A program made the translations under genes and the position numbers. The notes under the pieces are model-generated. The model was not told the DNA's origin, ran no database searches, and saw only the letters and a list, made by a program, of their open reading frames with translations. Shown here piece after piece: positions 46,282 to 53,445 of a stretch of DNA of 64,000 nucleotides. Origin of the DNA: Pantoea sp. 18069 (lineage in GTDB: Bacteria > Pseudomonadota > Gammaproteobacteria > Burkholderiales > Burkholderiaceae_C); the NCBI RefSeq assembly GCF_902706035.1, contig NZ_CACSJA010000004.1:1-64000 (forward strand), written 5' to 3'. Within the stretch, counting starts at the first letter, position 1, and every line of letters starts with the position of its first letter.

Positions 46282-46692
46282 ATGAACCGACTGATTCCCG
46301 CCGCGCTGATCGCGGCTGCATTTTTCGCCGCAGCCGCCCAGGCCGCCGAGCCCGTCACCACGGCCAGCGGCCTGGTCTATCAAAGCCTGACCGAAGGCAC
46401 GGGCGCGAGCCCACAGGCGCGTGACACGGTGCGCGTGCACTACCGCGGCTACTTTCCCGATACGGGCAAGGAGTTCGACAGCTCGATTGCGCGCGGCCAG
46501 CCCATAGACTTTCCGCTCAATGGCGTGATCCCCTGCTGGACCGAAGCGCTGCAGAAGATGAAAGTCGGCGGCAAGGCCAAGCTGACCTGCCCGGCGTCGA
46601 TTGCCTACGGCAGCCGCGGCGCGGGCGGCGTGATTCCGCCAAATGCGACCTTGAACTTCGACGTCGAGCTGCTCGCGGTCAAGGGCAAGTAA
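46282..46692 (+). CDS. Periplasmic FKBP-type peptidyl-prolyl cis-trans isomerase
   Basis: 136 residues with a Sec signal peptide (MNRLIPAALIAAAFFAAAAQ, cleavage after AQA). The FKBP fold follows with VRVHYRGYFPDTGKEFDSS, the VIPCWTEALQKMKVGGKAKL segment (Trp at the bottom of the proline pocket) and the YGSRGAGGVIPPNATLNFDVEL end. The family catalyses prolyl isomerisation of folding proteins. AAGGA precedes the ATG. It is convergent with norR, with four bases between the stops. Confidence 0.95.
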   Translation: MNRLIPAALIAAAFFAAAAQAAEPVTTASGLVYQSLTEGTGASPQARDTVRVHYRGYFPDTGKEFDSSIARGQPIDFPLNGVIPCWTEALQKMKVGGKAKLTCPASIAYGSRGAGGVIPPNATLNFDVELLAVKGK

Positions 46693-46696
46693 ACCG

Positions 46697-48286
46697 TCAG
46701 GGCTGCATGCAGCCCAGGCGTTTTGCGAGGCGTTGCAGGTTGGCGCGGTCCATGTGCAGCGCGCGCGCGGCCGCGGCCCAGTTGCCCTGGTGCTGCGCCA
46801 GGCTTTGCTCGATGCTGCGGCGCTCGAAGGCTTGGACGGCGGCGCGCAGCCCGGTGTCTTCGGGTGCGATGGCCGGCAGTTGCGCGGGCGCAGGCGCGGC
46901 CGGCAAGGCGTCGCCCGCTCCGGGCCAGAGGTCCTGCAGGGTCACCGTGAGCACGCGCGGGCGCCTGCCCTGGCGGCTCAGCGCCTTGAGCACGCCGCGG
47001 CTGATCAGGTGCTCGAGTTCGCGCACATTGCCGGGCCAGGAATAAGACAGCAGCGCCGCTTGCGCGCCGGCGTCTAGCCGTACCGTGCCCAGCTCCGCGC
47101 CCGACGCGACCGCGCCCAGCCGTGAACGGTTTTCCTCGAGAAAATAGCCGCACAGCAGCAGAATGTCGCTGCCGCGCTCGCGCAGCGGCGGCACCTGCAG
47201 CGGGTAGACGCTGAGCCGGTGGAAGAAGTCGGCGCGCATGCGGCCCGAGCGCACGGCTTCTTCCAGCGGGCGGTTGGTCGCGGCGATCACGCGCACGTCG
47301 ACGCGGTGTTCGCGGTCCGAGCCCAGGCGCTGCAGCTGTCCGCTTTGCAGCACGCGCAGCAGCTTGGCCTGCACGGCCAGCGACAGCTCGCCGACCTCAT
47401 CGAGAAACAGCGTGCCGCCATCGGCGCGCTCGAACTGGCCCTGGCGCTCGCCCACGGCGCCCGTGAACGCACCGCGCACATGGCCGAACAGCTCGCTTTC
47501 GACCAGCGCGTCGGGCAGGGCCGCGCAATTGACGCTGACCAGCGGCCGGCCCGCGCGCTGCGACTGGGCGTGCACCGCCTGGGCGACGAGTTCCTTGCCG
47601 ACGCCGGTCTCGCCCGTGATCAGCACGTTGAGCTCGCTGGGCGCGACCAGCGCGATGTCCTTTTGCAGCTGCCGCAAGGCCGGGCTCTGGCCCAGCAGCG
47701 GGCGGCGCGCATGGTCGGGCAGCGCGGCCTGGCGGTAGCTTTCGGCGCGCGAGCGTTCGTCCTGCACGCTTTGCGCGAGCTGGCGCAGGCGCTGCGCGGC
47801 CGCGACCGTCGCCGCCGCGAGGTTGCTGAACGCCTGCAGGGCTTCGAGATGGGCAGGGTCGGCAAACCGGCCGGGAGCCAGCGCGTCCAGCGTCAGCAGG
47901 CCCCAGGTGCTGCCGCCGACCACGAGCGCGCAGCCCATGCAGTCGTGCACTTCGAGCGGCCCCGCGTGCTCGACCAGGCCGTCGTACGGGTCGGGCAGCG
48001 GGCTGTCGGGCGCGAAGCGCAGCGCCTGGCCATGGGCCAGCAACTGCGCCAGCCGCGGGTGCTCGGCGACGCGAAAGCGCCGGCCCAGCGTGTCGCTGCT
48101 CAAGCCGTCGATGGCCACGGGCGCGAGCACTTCGCCCTGCAGGCGCAGCAACGCCACCGCATCGCAGGGCAGCAGCGTGCGCAGCGCTTCGAGCAGACGG
48201 CGGTAGCGTTCGCGCTCGGGCAGGTCCTCGGCGAGGTCGGCGACCAGAGGGACGAGGCTGCGCAACAGGCTGTGGGTGTTTGTCAT
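46697..48286 (-). CDS. norR: Nitric-oxide-responsive sigma-54 activator NorR
   Basis: 529 residues: N-terminal GAF domain (about 25-165), AAA+ domain with Walker A GETGVGKE at 225-232 and the sigma-54-contacting GAFTGA at 272-277, and a C-terminal Fis-type helix-turn-helix. In the GAF domain the residues that hold the NO-sensing iron in E. coli NorR have counterparts: the DSPLPDPYDGL segment and Cys116 in HDCMGCAL. NO binding relieves inhibition of the ATPase. It is divergent from hmp, and three NorR-type sites plus a sigma-54 promoter lie between them. Confidence 0.96.
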   Translation of the reverse strand: MTNTHSLLRSLVPLVADLAEDLPERERYRRLLEALRTLLPCDAVALLRLQGEVLAPVAIDGLSSDTLGRRFRVAEHPRLAQLLAHGQALRFAPDSPLPDPYDGLVEHAGPLEVHDCMGCALVVGGSTWGLLTLDALAPGRFADPAHLEALQAFSNLAAATVAAAQRLRQLAQSVQDERSRAESYRQAALPDHARRPLLGQSPALRQLQKDIALVAPSELNVLITGETGVGKELVAQAVHAQSQRAGRPLVSVNCAALPDALVESELFGHVRGAFTGAVGERQGQFERADGGTLFLDEVGELSLAVQAKLLRVLQSGQLQRLGSDREHRVDVRVIAATNRPLEEAVRSGRMRADFFHRLSVYPLQVPPLRERGSDILLLCGYFLEENRSRLGAVASGAELGTVRLDAGAQAALLSYSWPGNVRELEHLISRGVLKALSRQGRRPRVLTVTLQDLWPGAGDALPAAPAPAQLPAIAPEDTGLRAAVQAFERRSIEQSLAQHQGNWAAAARALHMDRANLQRLAKRLGCMQP

Positions 48287-48302
48287 TTTGACTCTTTTAT
48301 GT

Positions 48303-48363
48303 GTCGAATTGACCTGTTTTTCTTGATGTCAAATTGACGCATGAAGCGCCAAGTCATTGATTC
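48303..48363 (+). promoter_or_regulatory. Three NorR enhancer sites at 25-bp spacing
   Basis: GTCGAATTGAC (48303-48313), GTCAAATTGAC (48328-48338) and GTCATTGATTC (48353-48363). The first two fit the NorR consensus GT-N7-AC with GTCA-N3-TGAC symmetry; the third is degenerate in its right half. The centres are exactly 25 bp apart, matching the three-site arrangement known for NorR enhancers. Confidence 0.85.
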
Positions 48364-48379
48364 TAAGGGGGGAGGTGCC

Positions 48380-48395
48380 TGGCATGCAGATTGCA
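48380..48395 (+). promoter_or_regulatory. Sigma-54 promoter of hmp
   Basis: TGGCATGCAGATTGCA has GG and GC separated by the required 10 bases and matches the TGGCACG-N4-TTGCA consensus apart from one base. It lies 17 bp after the third NorR site and 52 bp before the hmp ATG. Confidence 0.9.
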
Positions 48396-48446
48396 AACCC
48401 ATGGGCATCCGGGGCAGCGCCTGCCCCTGCATTCCCAGGAGTTTCC

Positions 48447-49610
48447 ATGCTGACTGCCGAGCAACGTGCCATTGTCCAATCCACCGTCCCCCTGCTGGAA
48501 AGCGGCGGCGAAGCGCTGATCACCCATTTCTACCAGCGCCTGCTGGGCGAGCATCCCGAAGTGCGCGCGCTGTTCAACAGCACCCACCAGCAAAGCGGTG
48601 CCCAGCCGCGCGCGCTGGCGTTCAGCGTGCTGATGTATGCCAAGCACATCGACCGGCTCGAGAACCTGGGCAACCTGCCCGCGCAGATCATCAACAAGCA
48701 TGTGGCGCTGCAGGTGCAGCCCGAGCATTACCCCATCGTCGGGCAATGCCTGCTGGCGTCGATACGCGAAGTGCTGGGCGCCGAGATCGCCACCGATGCG
48801 GTGATCGATGCCTGGGCCGCGGCCTACCAGCAGCTCGCCGACATCCTGATCGGCGCCGAAACCCAGGCCTATGACCGCAACGCCAGCGCTGTGGGCGGCT
48901 GGCGCGGTGCACGCGCGTTCCGCGTCGCGCGCAAGCAGGTCGAAAGCACGGAAATCACCTCGTTCTATCTCGTGCCCGTCGATGGCGGCGCGGTGATGGC
49001 GCATCTGCCGGGCCAGTTCATCGGCCTGCGCATCGTCGTCGATGGCCAGGAGCAGCGCCGCAACTATTCGCTGTCGGCGCTGGCCAATGGCCGCGAACTG
49101 CGCATCAGCGTCAAGCGCGAAGCCGCCGGCGTGGTCTCGCGCCATCTGCACGATGCGGTGCGCGAAGGCGATGTGCTCGACATTTTCCCGCCGGCCGGCC
49201 ATTTCACGCTGGCCGAAAGCGACAAGCCGCTGGTGCTGATCAGCGGCGGCGTGGGCATCACCCCGACGCTGCCCATGCTCGCCGCGGCGCTGGGCAGCCA
49301 GCGCCCCGTGGTGTTCATCCACTGCGCGCGCACGCCCGAAGTGCAGGGCTTTCGCGCGCGCATCGATGCGCTCGCGCTCAAGCACCCGCAGCTGCAATGC
49401 CATTACTGCTATGACGAGGCGGATGCTGCGCCCGCCCGCATGGACGCCGAGCAACTGGGCCGCTGGTTGCCTGCATCGCGCGATGTCGAGGCCTATTTCT
49501 GCGGGCCCCAGCCGTTCATGTCGGCGGTGCTGCAAGGCCTGCGCGCGCTGGGCGTGCCGCCGGCGCAGACGCATTACGAGTTCTTCGGTCCGACCCAGGC
49601 ACTGGCGTAG
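48447..49610 (+). CDS. hmp: Nitric oxide dioxygenase (flavohemoglobin)
   Basis: Converts NO and O2 to nitrate using NAD(P)H. 387 residues: globin domain with Tyr29, Gln53 and proximal His85 at the E. coli Hmp positions, then the FAD domain with RNYSLSALANG, and the NAD domain with LVLISGGVGITPTLPM and YFCGPQPFM, ending YEFFGP. ATG 48447 follows CAGGAGTTTCC. Control by NorR and sigma-54 is strongly indicated by the upstream sites. Nothing links it physically to the chaperone/phospholipase genes that follow. Confidence 0.97.
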   Translation: MLTAEQRAIVQSTVPLLESGGEALITHFYQRLLGEHPEVRALFNSTHQQSGAQPRALAFSVLMYAKHIDRLENLGNLPAQIINKHVALQVQPEHYPIVGQCLLASIREVLGAEIATDAVIDAWAAAYQQLADILIGAETQAYDRNASAVGGWRGARAFRVARKQVESTEITSFYLVPVDGGAVMAHLPGQFIGLRIVVDGQEQRRNYSLSALANGRELRISVKREAAGVVSRHLHDAVREGDVLDIFPPAGHFTLAESDKPLVLISGGVGITPTLPMLAAALGSQRPVVFIHCARTPEVQGFRARIDALALKHPQLQCHYCYDEADAAPARMDAEQLGRWLPASRDVEAYFCGPQPFMSAVLQGLRALGVPPAQTHYEFFGPTQALA

Positions 49611-49731
49611 GCGCCGCGCGGGCAAGAAATTGCCGGCGCGCCCATGGTCCTGACGGCATCTCGCCCGGCTTGAAAAAGCGGGGTCGGCGCCGGGCGCGCG
49701 CGGGCGCGCAACGCGAGCATTCAGGGTAGGT

Positions 49732-50607
49732 ATGAATGATATTGCCGACCTTGCTCCCTCACTTTGCAGCCTGCTCCAGCGCCAGGGCGGCGACGCCGCA
49801 TCTGGCGCTGCCGACCGCGGGGCACTGCGCTGCGCGCTCGATGGCGGGCGCTGGATAGGGCTGCACCTTCAGGCCGAGCAGCAGCGCTGGCTGGTAGGCG
49901 TGGGCTGCGCGACGGACAGGCTCGAAGAAGGCGTTCGGGCCCGGTTCGAAGAAGCGCTGCTGCGCGTGGGCCATGAAAGCCGCTGGGGGCTGCAGCAGAC
50001 CGGCCTGGGCGATGGCCAGGACGTCGAACTCGTGGATTGCGACTTTCCTGCTGCGCCCGCGCAACTGACGGCCGCCGCCGTCGAAGACCAGCTGCAGATG
50101 CTGCTGGCCGGGCTGGACGCGCTGGCCACAGGCCGGCCCGCGCTGCCTGGCGCGCCGCAGCCGCGCAGCGGCACCATGGCCTGCGGCTGCGCCCAGGCGT
50201 TCAACGCGCGCATGCAGGCCCTGGACGCGTCGCGCCCGCCGGGCAGCACTGCGGCGCAGGACCTGCTGCTCGAGGAGCAGTTGCCGGTGCGGATTTCGCT
50301 GCACCCGCGCAGCCACCATTGGGTGCTCGAAGCGTTTGTCGGCAATGCGGGCGCGCTGGCCGGGCCGCTGCGTCGCAGCCTGGTCTCGGCGCTGCTGCTG
50401 ATCAACGGCGCGGTGCTGGGCGGGCGGGCCCTGGTCTGCAGCCTGGACGGCAGTGATCGCGTGGTGGTGATCAGCCGCTGGCACCCGGACTGGGCCGTGC
50501 GCACGCCCTTGCTGGCCTGGCTGGACTACAGCACGCGCCAGGCGCGCCGCATCCGCGCGGCGGCCGCGGCCATCGCCATGCAGGACGAGGCCGGGAGTCG
50601 ATCGTGA
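49732..50607 (+). CDS. Fused double CesT-like chaperone protein (cassette 1)
   Basis: 291 residues made of two chaperone-like modules. Residues 1-140 align with the whole protein at 52514-52993 (ALRCALDGGRWIGLHLQAEQ; ALLRVGHESRW; LVDCDFP). Residues 150-291 align with the whole protein at 52990-53445 (FNARMQALDASRPPGS; HHWVLEAFVGNAGALAGPLR; LLLINGAVLGG). The predicted strand/helix pattern and small acidic character resemble CesT/Tir-family type III secretion chaperones such as SpcU. An internal ATG at 50176 sits at the module junction. Its stop overlaps the GTG start of the phospholipase gene. The chaperone role is inferred from fold-like features and context. Confidence 0.78.
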   Translation: MNDIADLAPSLCSLLQRQGGDAASGAADRGALRCALDGGRWIGLHLQAEQQRWLVGVGCATDRLEEGVRARFEEALLRVGHESRWGLQQTGLGDGQDVELVDCDFPAAPAQLTAAAVEDQLQMLLAGLDALATGRPALPGAPQPRSGTMACGCAQAFNARMQALDASRPPGSTAAQDLLLEEQLPVRISLHPRSHHWVLEAFVGNAGALAGPLRRSLVSALLLINGAVLGGRALVCSLDGSDRVVVISRWHPDWAVRTPLLAWLDYSTRQARRIRAAAAAIAMQDEAGSRS

Positions 50608-52364
50608 ATGCGCTGGCGCGCGCAAGTGCCTTGCCCGCGCCTGGGGGGCCGTTGCCGGCGCGCGGCGTTGTGGCGGGCGCATGGCGCGGCCTGCGCTCGC
50701 TGTTCGCGCCATCGCCCGCGCCGCGCGTGCTGACCACGGCGCAGCTCATCAACCAGCAGGAGGCGCTGCAGGCGTCGCTGGTGGCGGCGATGAACGAGGC
50801 CGGCGAGCAGGTCGCGCCGCAGTGGCGCCAGGCGTTCGCGGCGCGCGCCGCGGCCATGGTGAGCGACGTCGTGGCCGACAGCATGTACCCGGTGCACAGC
50901 GCAATGATCCGCAGCCGCGCGCATACCGTGGACTGGGCGCTTTTCCAGGCCGCAGCGCAGCGGGCCGGACAATGGGTGCAGCGGCACCGGAAGGTGGCGC
51001 TTTCCATGCAGCCGATGTGGGACCCCGCACCCCATCTGCAGAGGCTGGCGTCGGGCCGTATCCTGGTGCTGCGCGCGGCGCCGGCGATCGAGAGCCTGGT
51101 GCTGGCCGGCGGCGGCGTGCGCGGCGTGGCGAATGCACCGGCGCTGCGCGCGCTCGACAACCTGGGCCTGCTGCCTGCGTTGAAGCAGGTGGTCGGCAGC
51201 TCGGCGGGGGCGATGACGGCGGTCCTGCTCGCAGCGGGTGTTTCGCCCAAGGAATTCCAGCAGCTGTTGAACGGCACGGACGTCATCTCGCTGCTGACCA
51301 CGCCCGCGGACTTTGCGCGCAACTACCCAGGCGTGCGCTTCGCAAGCCTGGGCTTCGATGCGGGTGCGGTGGTGCAGACGCTGGACCGGATGGTGGCGCT
51401 ATCGGCTGCGCGCTACCTCGATGGCCATTGGGCGCAGATCACGCGCCAGCCGCAGTGGGCGCGCTTCACCGCCGCGCAGCAGCAGCGCCTGGACCTGCTG
51501 CGCCGCCCGGACTTCAGCGCGCCGCGCACCGGCCTGATGCTGACTTTCGGCGATCTGCAACTGCTGCACCAGCTTGATCCGGCACGCTTCAAGGCGCTGG
51601 TGGTGACCGGCTGGAACCAGTCCGACAAACGCCTGGCCTACTTCTGCGAACAGACCCGTCCCGACATGCCGCTGGCGCTGGCAGGGCGCATTTCCATGGG
51701 CATTCCCGGCCTGTTCGCGGACGTGAAGATCGCGCAGCAGGGACAGGTGAAGCGCTGGTCCGACGGCGGCGTCGGCAGCAACCTGCCCTCGGAGGTGGTT
51801 TTCCGCGGGCTCGGCGGCCAGGCGCTGCAGGAGGCGCATGCCAGAACGCTGGTGATGGCCTTCGTCGACGAAGGCCGGACCCACGCCGCGATGCATGGTC
51901 CACCGGGCCCGTACCTGCCGGCGGTGAACCCGGTCGTGACCTTGCTGTCCGGCAATCCACAGTTCCCGCAGGCCGTGCACGCGGACCAGCGCAAGCTGCA
52001 TGCGGCCGGGCTGCACGTGATGCCGGTCGCCCATGGCGATCTGGGGGTCGCCTCTTTCCTGGCGGGGGCCGACCGGGTGGCGCGCGCCAAGACCGAGGCA
52101 CTGGACCAGGCGCTGGTGTTCATCGCGCAGAACCGGCACAACTTTCGCCATGACCTTGTGGACGACGTACAGGCCGCGGCACAGCTGCTTTCGCCGGCCG
52201 AGCAGGATGCGTTCCTGGCCCGGCCGCAGGGCAGCGTGACGCTGCTCGACACCGACCTGCGCGCCGCCATCCTGGCGCAGCGCACGGCGCCGGGCGCCGA
52301 CGCGGCGCAGCGGGCAGCGGCGCTGGACTGGGCGCGCAGGGATGCGATGCGTGCAGCGACCTGA
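50604..52364 (+). CDS. ExoU-like patatin-domain phospholipase (cassette 1)
   Basis: 586 residues. After about 160 helical residues comes a patatin domain: oxyanion loop G169-G170-G171-V-R-G, nucleophile Ser200 in VVGSSAGAMTAV, and the dyad Asp387 in DGGVGSNLPSE. The block LALAGRISMGIPGLFADVK before the Asp is shared with the second copy. About 175 residues follow the core, where ExoU has its membrane-localisation domain. No signal peptide. It begins with GTG overlapping the chaperone stop (GTGA), so both should be made together. Target and export route are unknown; type III export is inferred from the chaperone partners. Confidence 0.85.
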   Translation: MNALARASALPAPGGPLPARGVVAGAWRGLRSLFAPSPAPRVLTTAQLINQQEALQASLVAAMNEAGEQVAPQWRQAFAARAAAMVSDVVADSMYPVHSAMIRSRAHTVDWALFQAAAQRAGQWVQRHRKVALSMQPMWDPAPHLQRLASGRILVLRAAPAIESLVLAGGGVRGVANAPALRALDNLGLLPALKQVVGSSAGAMTAVLLAAGVSPKEFQQLLNGTDVISLLTTPADFARNYPGVRFASLGFDAGAVVQTLDRMVALSAARYLDGHWAQITRQPQWARFTAAQQQRLDLLRRPDFSAPRTGLMLTFGDLQLLHQLDPARFKALVVTGWNQSDKRLAYFCEQTRPDMPLALAGRISMGIPGLFADVKIAQQGQVKRWSDGGVGSNLPSEVVFRGLGGQALQEAHARTLVMAFVDEGRTHAAMHGPPGPYLPAVNPVVTLLSGNPQFPQAVHADQRKLHAAGLHVMPVAHGDLGVASFLAGADRVARAKTEALDQALVFIAQNRHNFRHDLVDDVQAAAQLLSPAEQDAFLARPQGSVTLLDTDLRAAILAQRTAPGADAAQRAAALDWARRDAMRAAT

Positions 52365-52513
52365 CATGCGCGCGCGCCGCCCCGTTCGCCACGGCGTCCA
52401 GGGCCTGGGTGGAACTCTGGCATGCATTGCGTTACGTACCAGGGACTCAGGGCAGGAACGTTGGCGCTTTCGCGCAGCGAGACGGCCAGGGGCCAACGCA
52501 TTGCAAGGCGCGC

Positions 52514-52993
52514 ATGAACGATCTGGGTCATATTTCAACGCAGCTGTGGGAGCTTTTCCGTTGCGGCACCGTGCCTGACGAGCTGATCGCAGGGGGCACA
52601 CTGCGCTGCGCGCTGGACGACAGGCGCTGCATACAGCTGCGTTTTCAGTCCCGGCAGCAGCGCTGGCTGCTGGGCGTCGACCAGATGATAGACACGCTAG
52701 GCGAGGACAGCCAGGCCCGGTGCCAGGAAGCGCTGCTGCGCGTGGCACACGCCAGCCGCTGGACGGCGCAGCAGGTCGGCGCGCTCGACGCTGAAGGCGG
52801 CATCAGCCTCGTGGACTGCGATTTTCCCGGGACGCCGCAGCAGGCTGCAGCGCTCGCGGACGCCACGCTGATAGAAGGCCGTCTCGCGGCCCTGCTGCAC
52901 CGGCTGGAAACGCTCACGGCACGCGAGACGCCCGCGTCCAGCGCCGCGCCAGCGTCTTCGGCCATCGATGACAACTCCTGGCGCAAAGCATGA
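52514..52993 (+). CDS. CesT-like chaperone, N-type module (cassette 2)
   Basis: 159 residues from the ATG at 52514 (AAGG five bases ahead); the upstream open frame is not conserved. It corresponds to the N-terminal half of the fused protein: ALWELF-like helix start, TLRCALDDRRCIQLRFQSRQ, QRWLLGVDQM, EALLRVAHASRW and LVDCDFPGTP. It ends in a Ser/Ala-rich tail. The stop overlaps the next ATG by four bases. I propose it pairs with the following protein to chaperone the second phospholipase. Confidence 0.75.
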   Translation: MNDLGHISTQLWELFRCGTVPDELIAGGTLRCALDDRRCIQLRFQSRQQRWLLGVDQMIDTLGEDSQARCQEALLRVAHASRWTAQQVGALDAEGGISLVDCDFPGTPQQAAALADATLIEGRLAALLHRLETLTARETPASSAAPASSAIDDNSWRKA

Positions 52994-53445
52994 CCGATCA
53001 CTCCACCGCCATGAGGTCGGCGTTCAGCGCGCAGATGCAGGCGCTCGACTCCCAGCGCGCGCCCGGCAGCGAGCAGCCGCTGGAACTGCTGCTCGATGAC
53101 GGCTTGCCGCTGCGCGTGACGCTGCATCCCGACAACCGGCATTGGCTGATCGAGGCCTATGCCTACGATGCGGTCGCCATCCATGGGCCACTGCGCCGCA
53201 GCCTGGTCAGCACGCTGCTGCAGATCAATGGTGTGGCGCTCGACGGCCAGCAGATCCTCTGCACGCTGGATACCAGCGATCTGGTGGTGGTGATGACGCG
53301 CTGGCGGGGCGACGGGGAGGGCGCTGGGTGCGATTTCCTTTCCTGGCTCGAATACACCGCGGCCCAGGCGCGCCGCATCCGCGAAGCCGTGCGTGCCATT
53401 GCCATGCATGGTGAAGAACTCGACTGGCAGATGGTGGCCCCATGA
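52990..53445 (+). CDS. CesT-like chaperone, C-type module (cassette 2)
   Basis: 151 residues, corresponding to the C-terminal half of the fused protein: FSAQMQALDSQRAPGS, LPLRVTLHPDNRHWLIEAYA, GPLRRSLVSTLLQINGVALD and an AAQARRIREAVRAIAMHGEE helix at the end. This module best matches the CesT pattern, in which a strand-rich middle is followed by a LL-x-LN helix. ATGA overlaps on both sides (with the N-type gene and the phospholipase gene) indicate strict co-translation. Confidence 0.78.
   Translation: MTDHSTAMRSAFSAQMQALDSQRAPGSEQPLELLLDDGLPLRVTLHPDNRHWLIEAYAYDAVAIHGPLRRSLVSTLLQINGVALDGQQILCTLDTSDLVVVMTRWRGDGEGAGCDFLSWLEYTAAQARRIREAVRAIAMHGEELDWQMVAP

Noticed and set aside
49611..49645. GC-rich hairpin after hmp as a terminator
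   Set aside because: The stem is interrupted and no T run follows; it may still be a weak pause but I would not annotate it.
52418..52431. TGGCATGCATTGC before cassette 2 as a second sigma-54 promoter
   Set aside because: GG and GC are only 8 bases apart instead of 10, so sigma-54 should not bind; it also lacks NorR-type sites.
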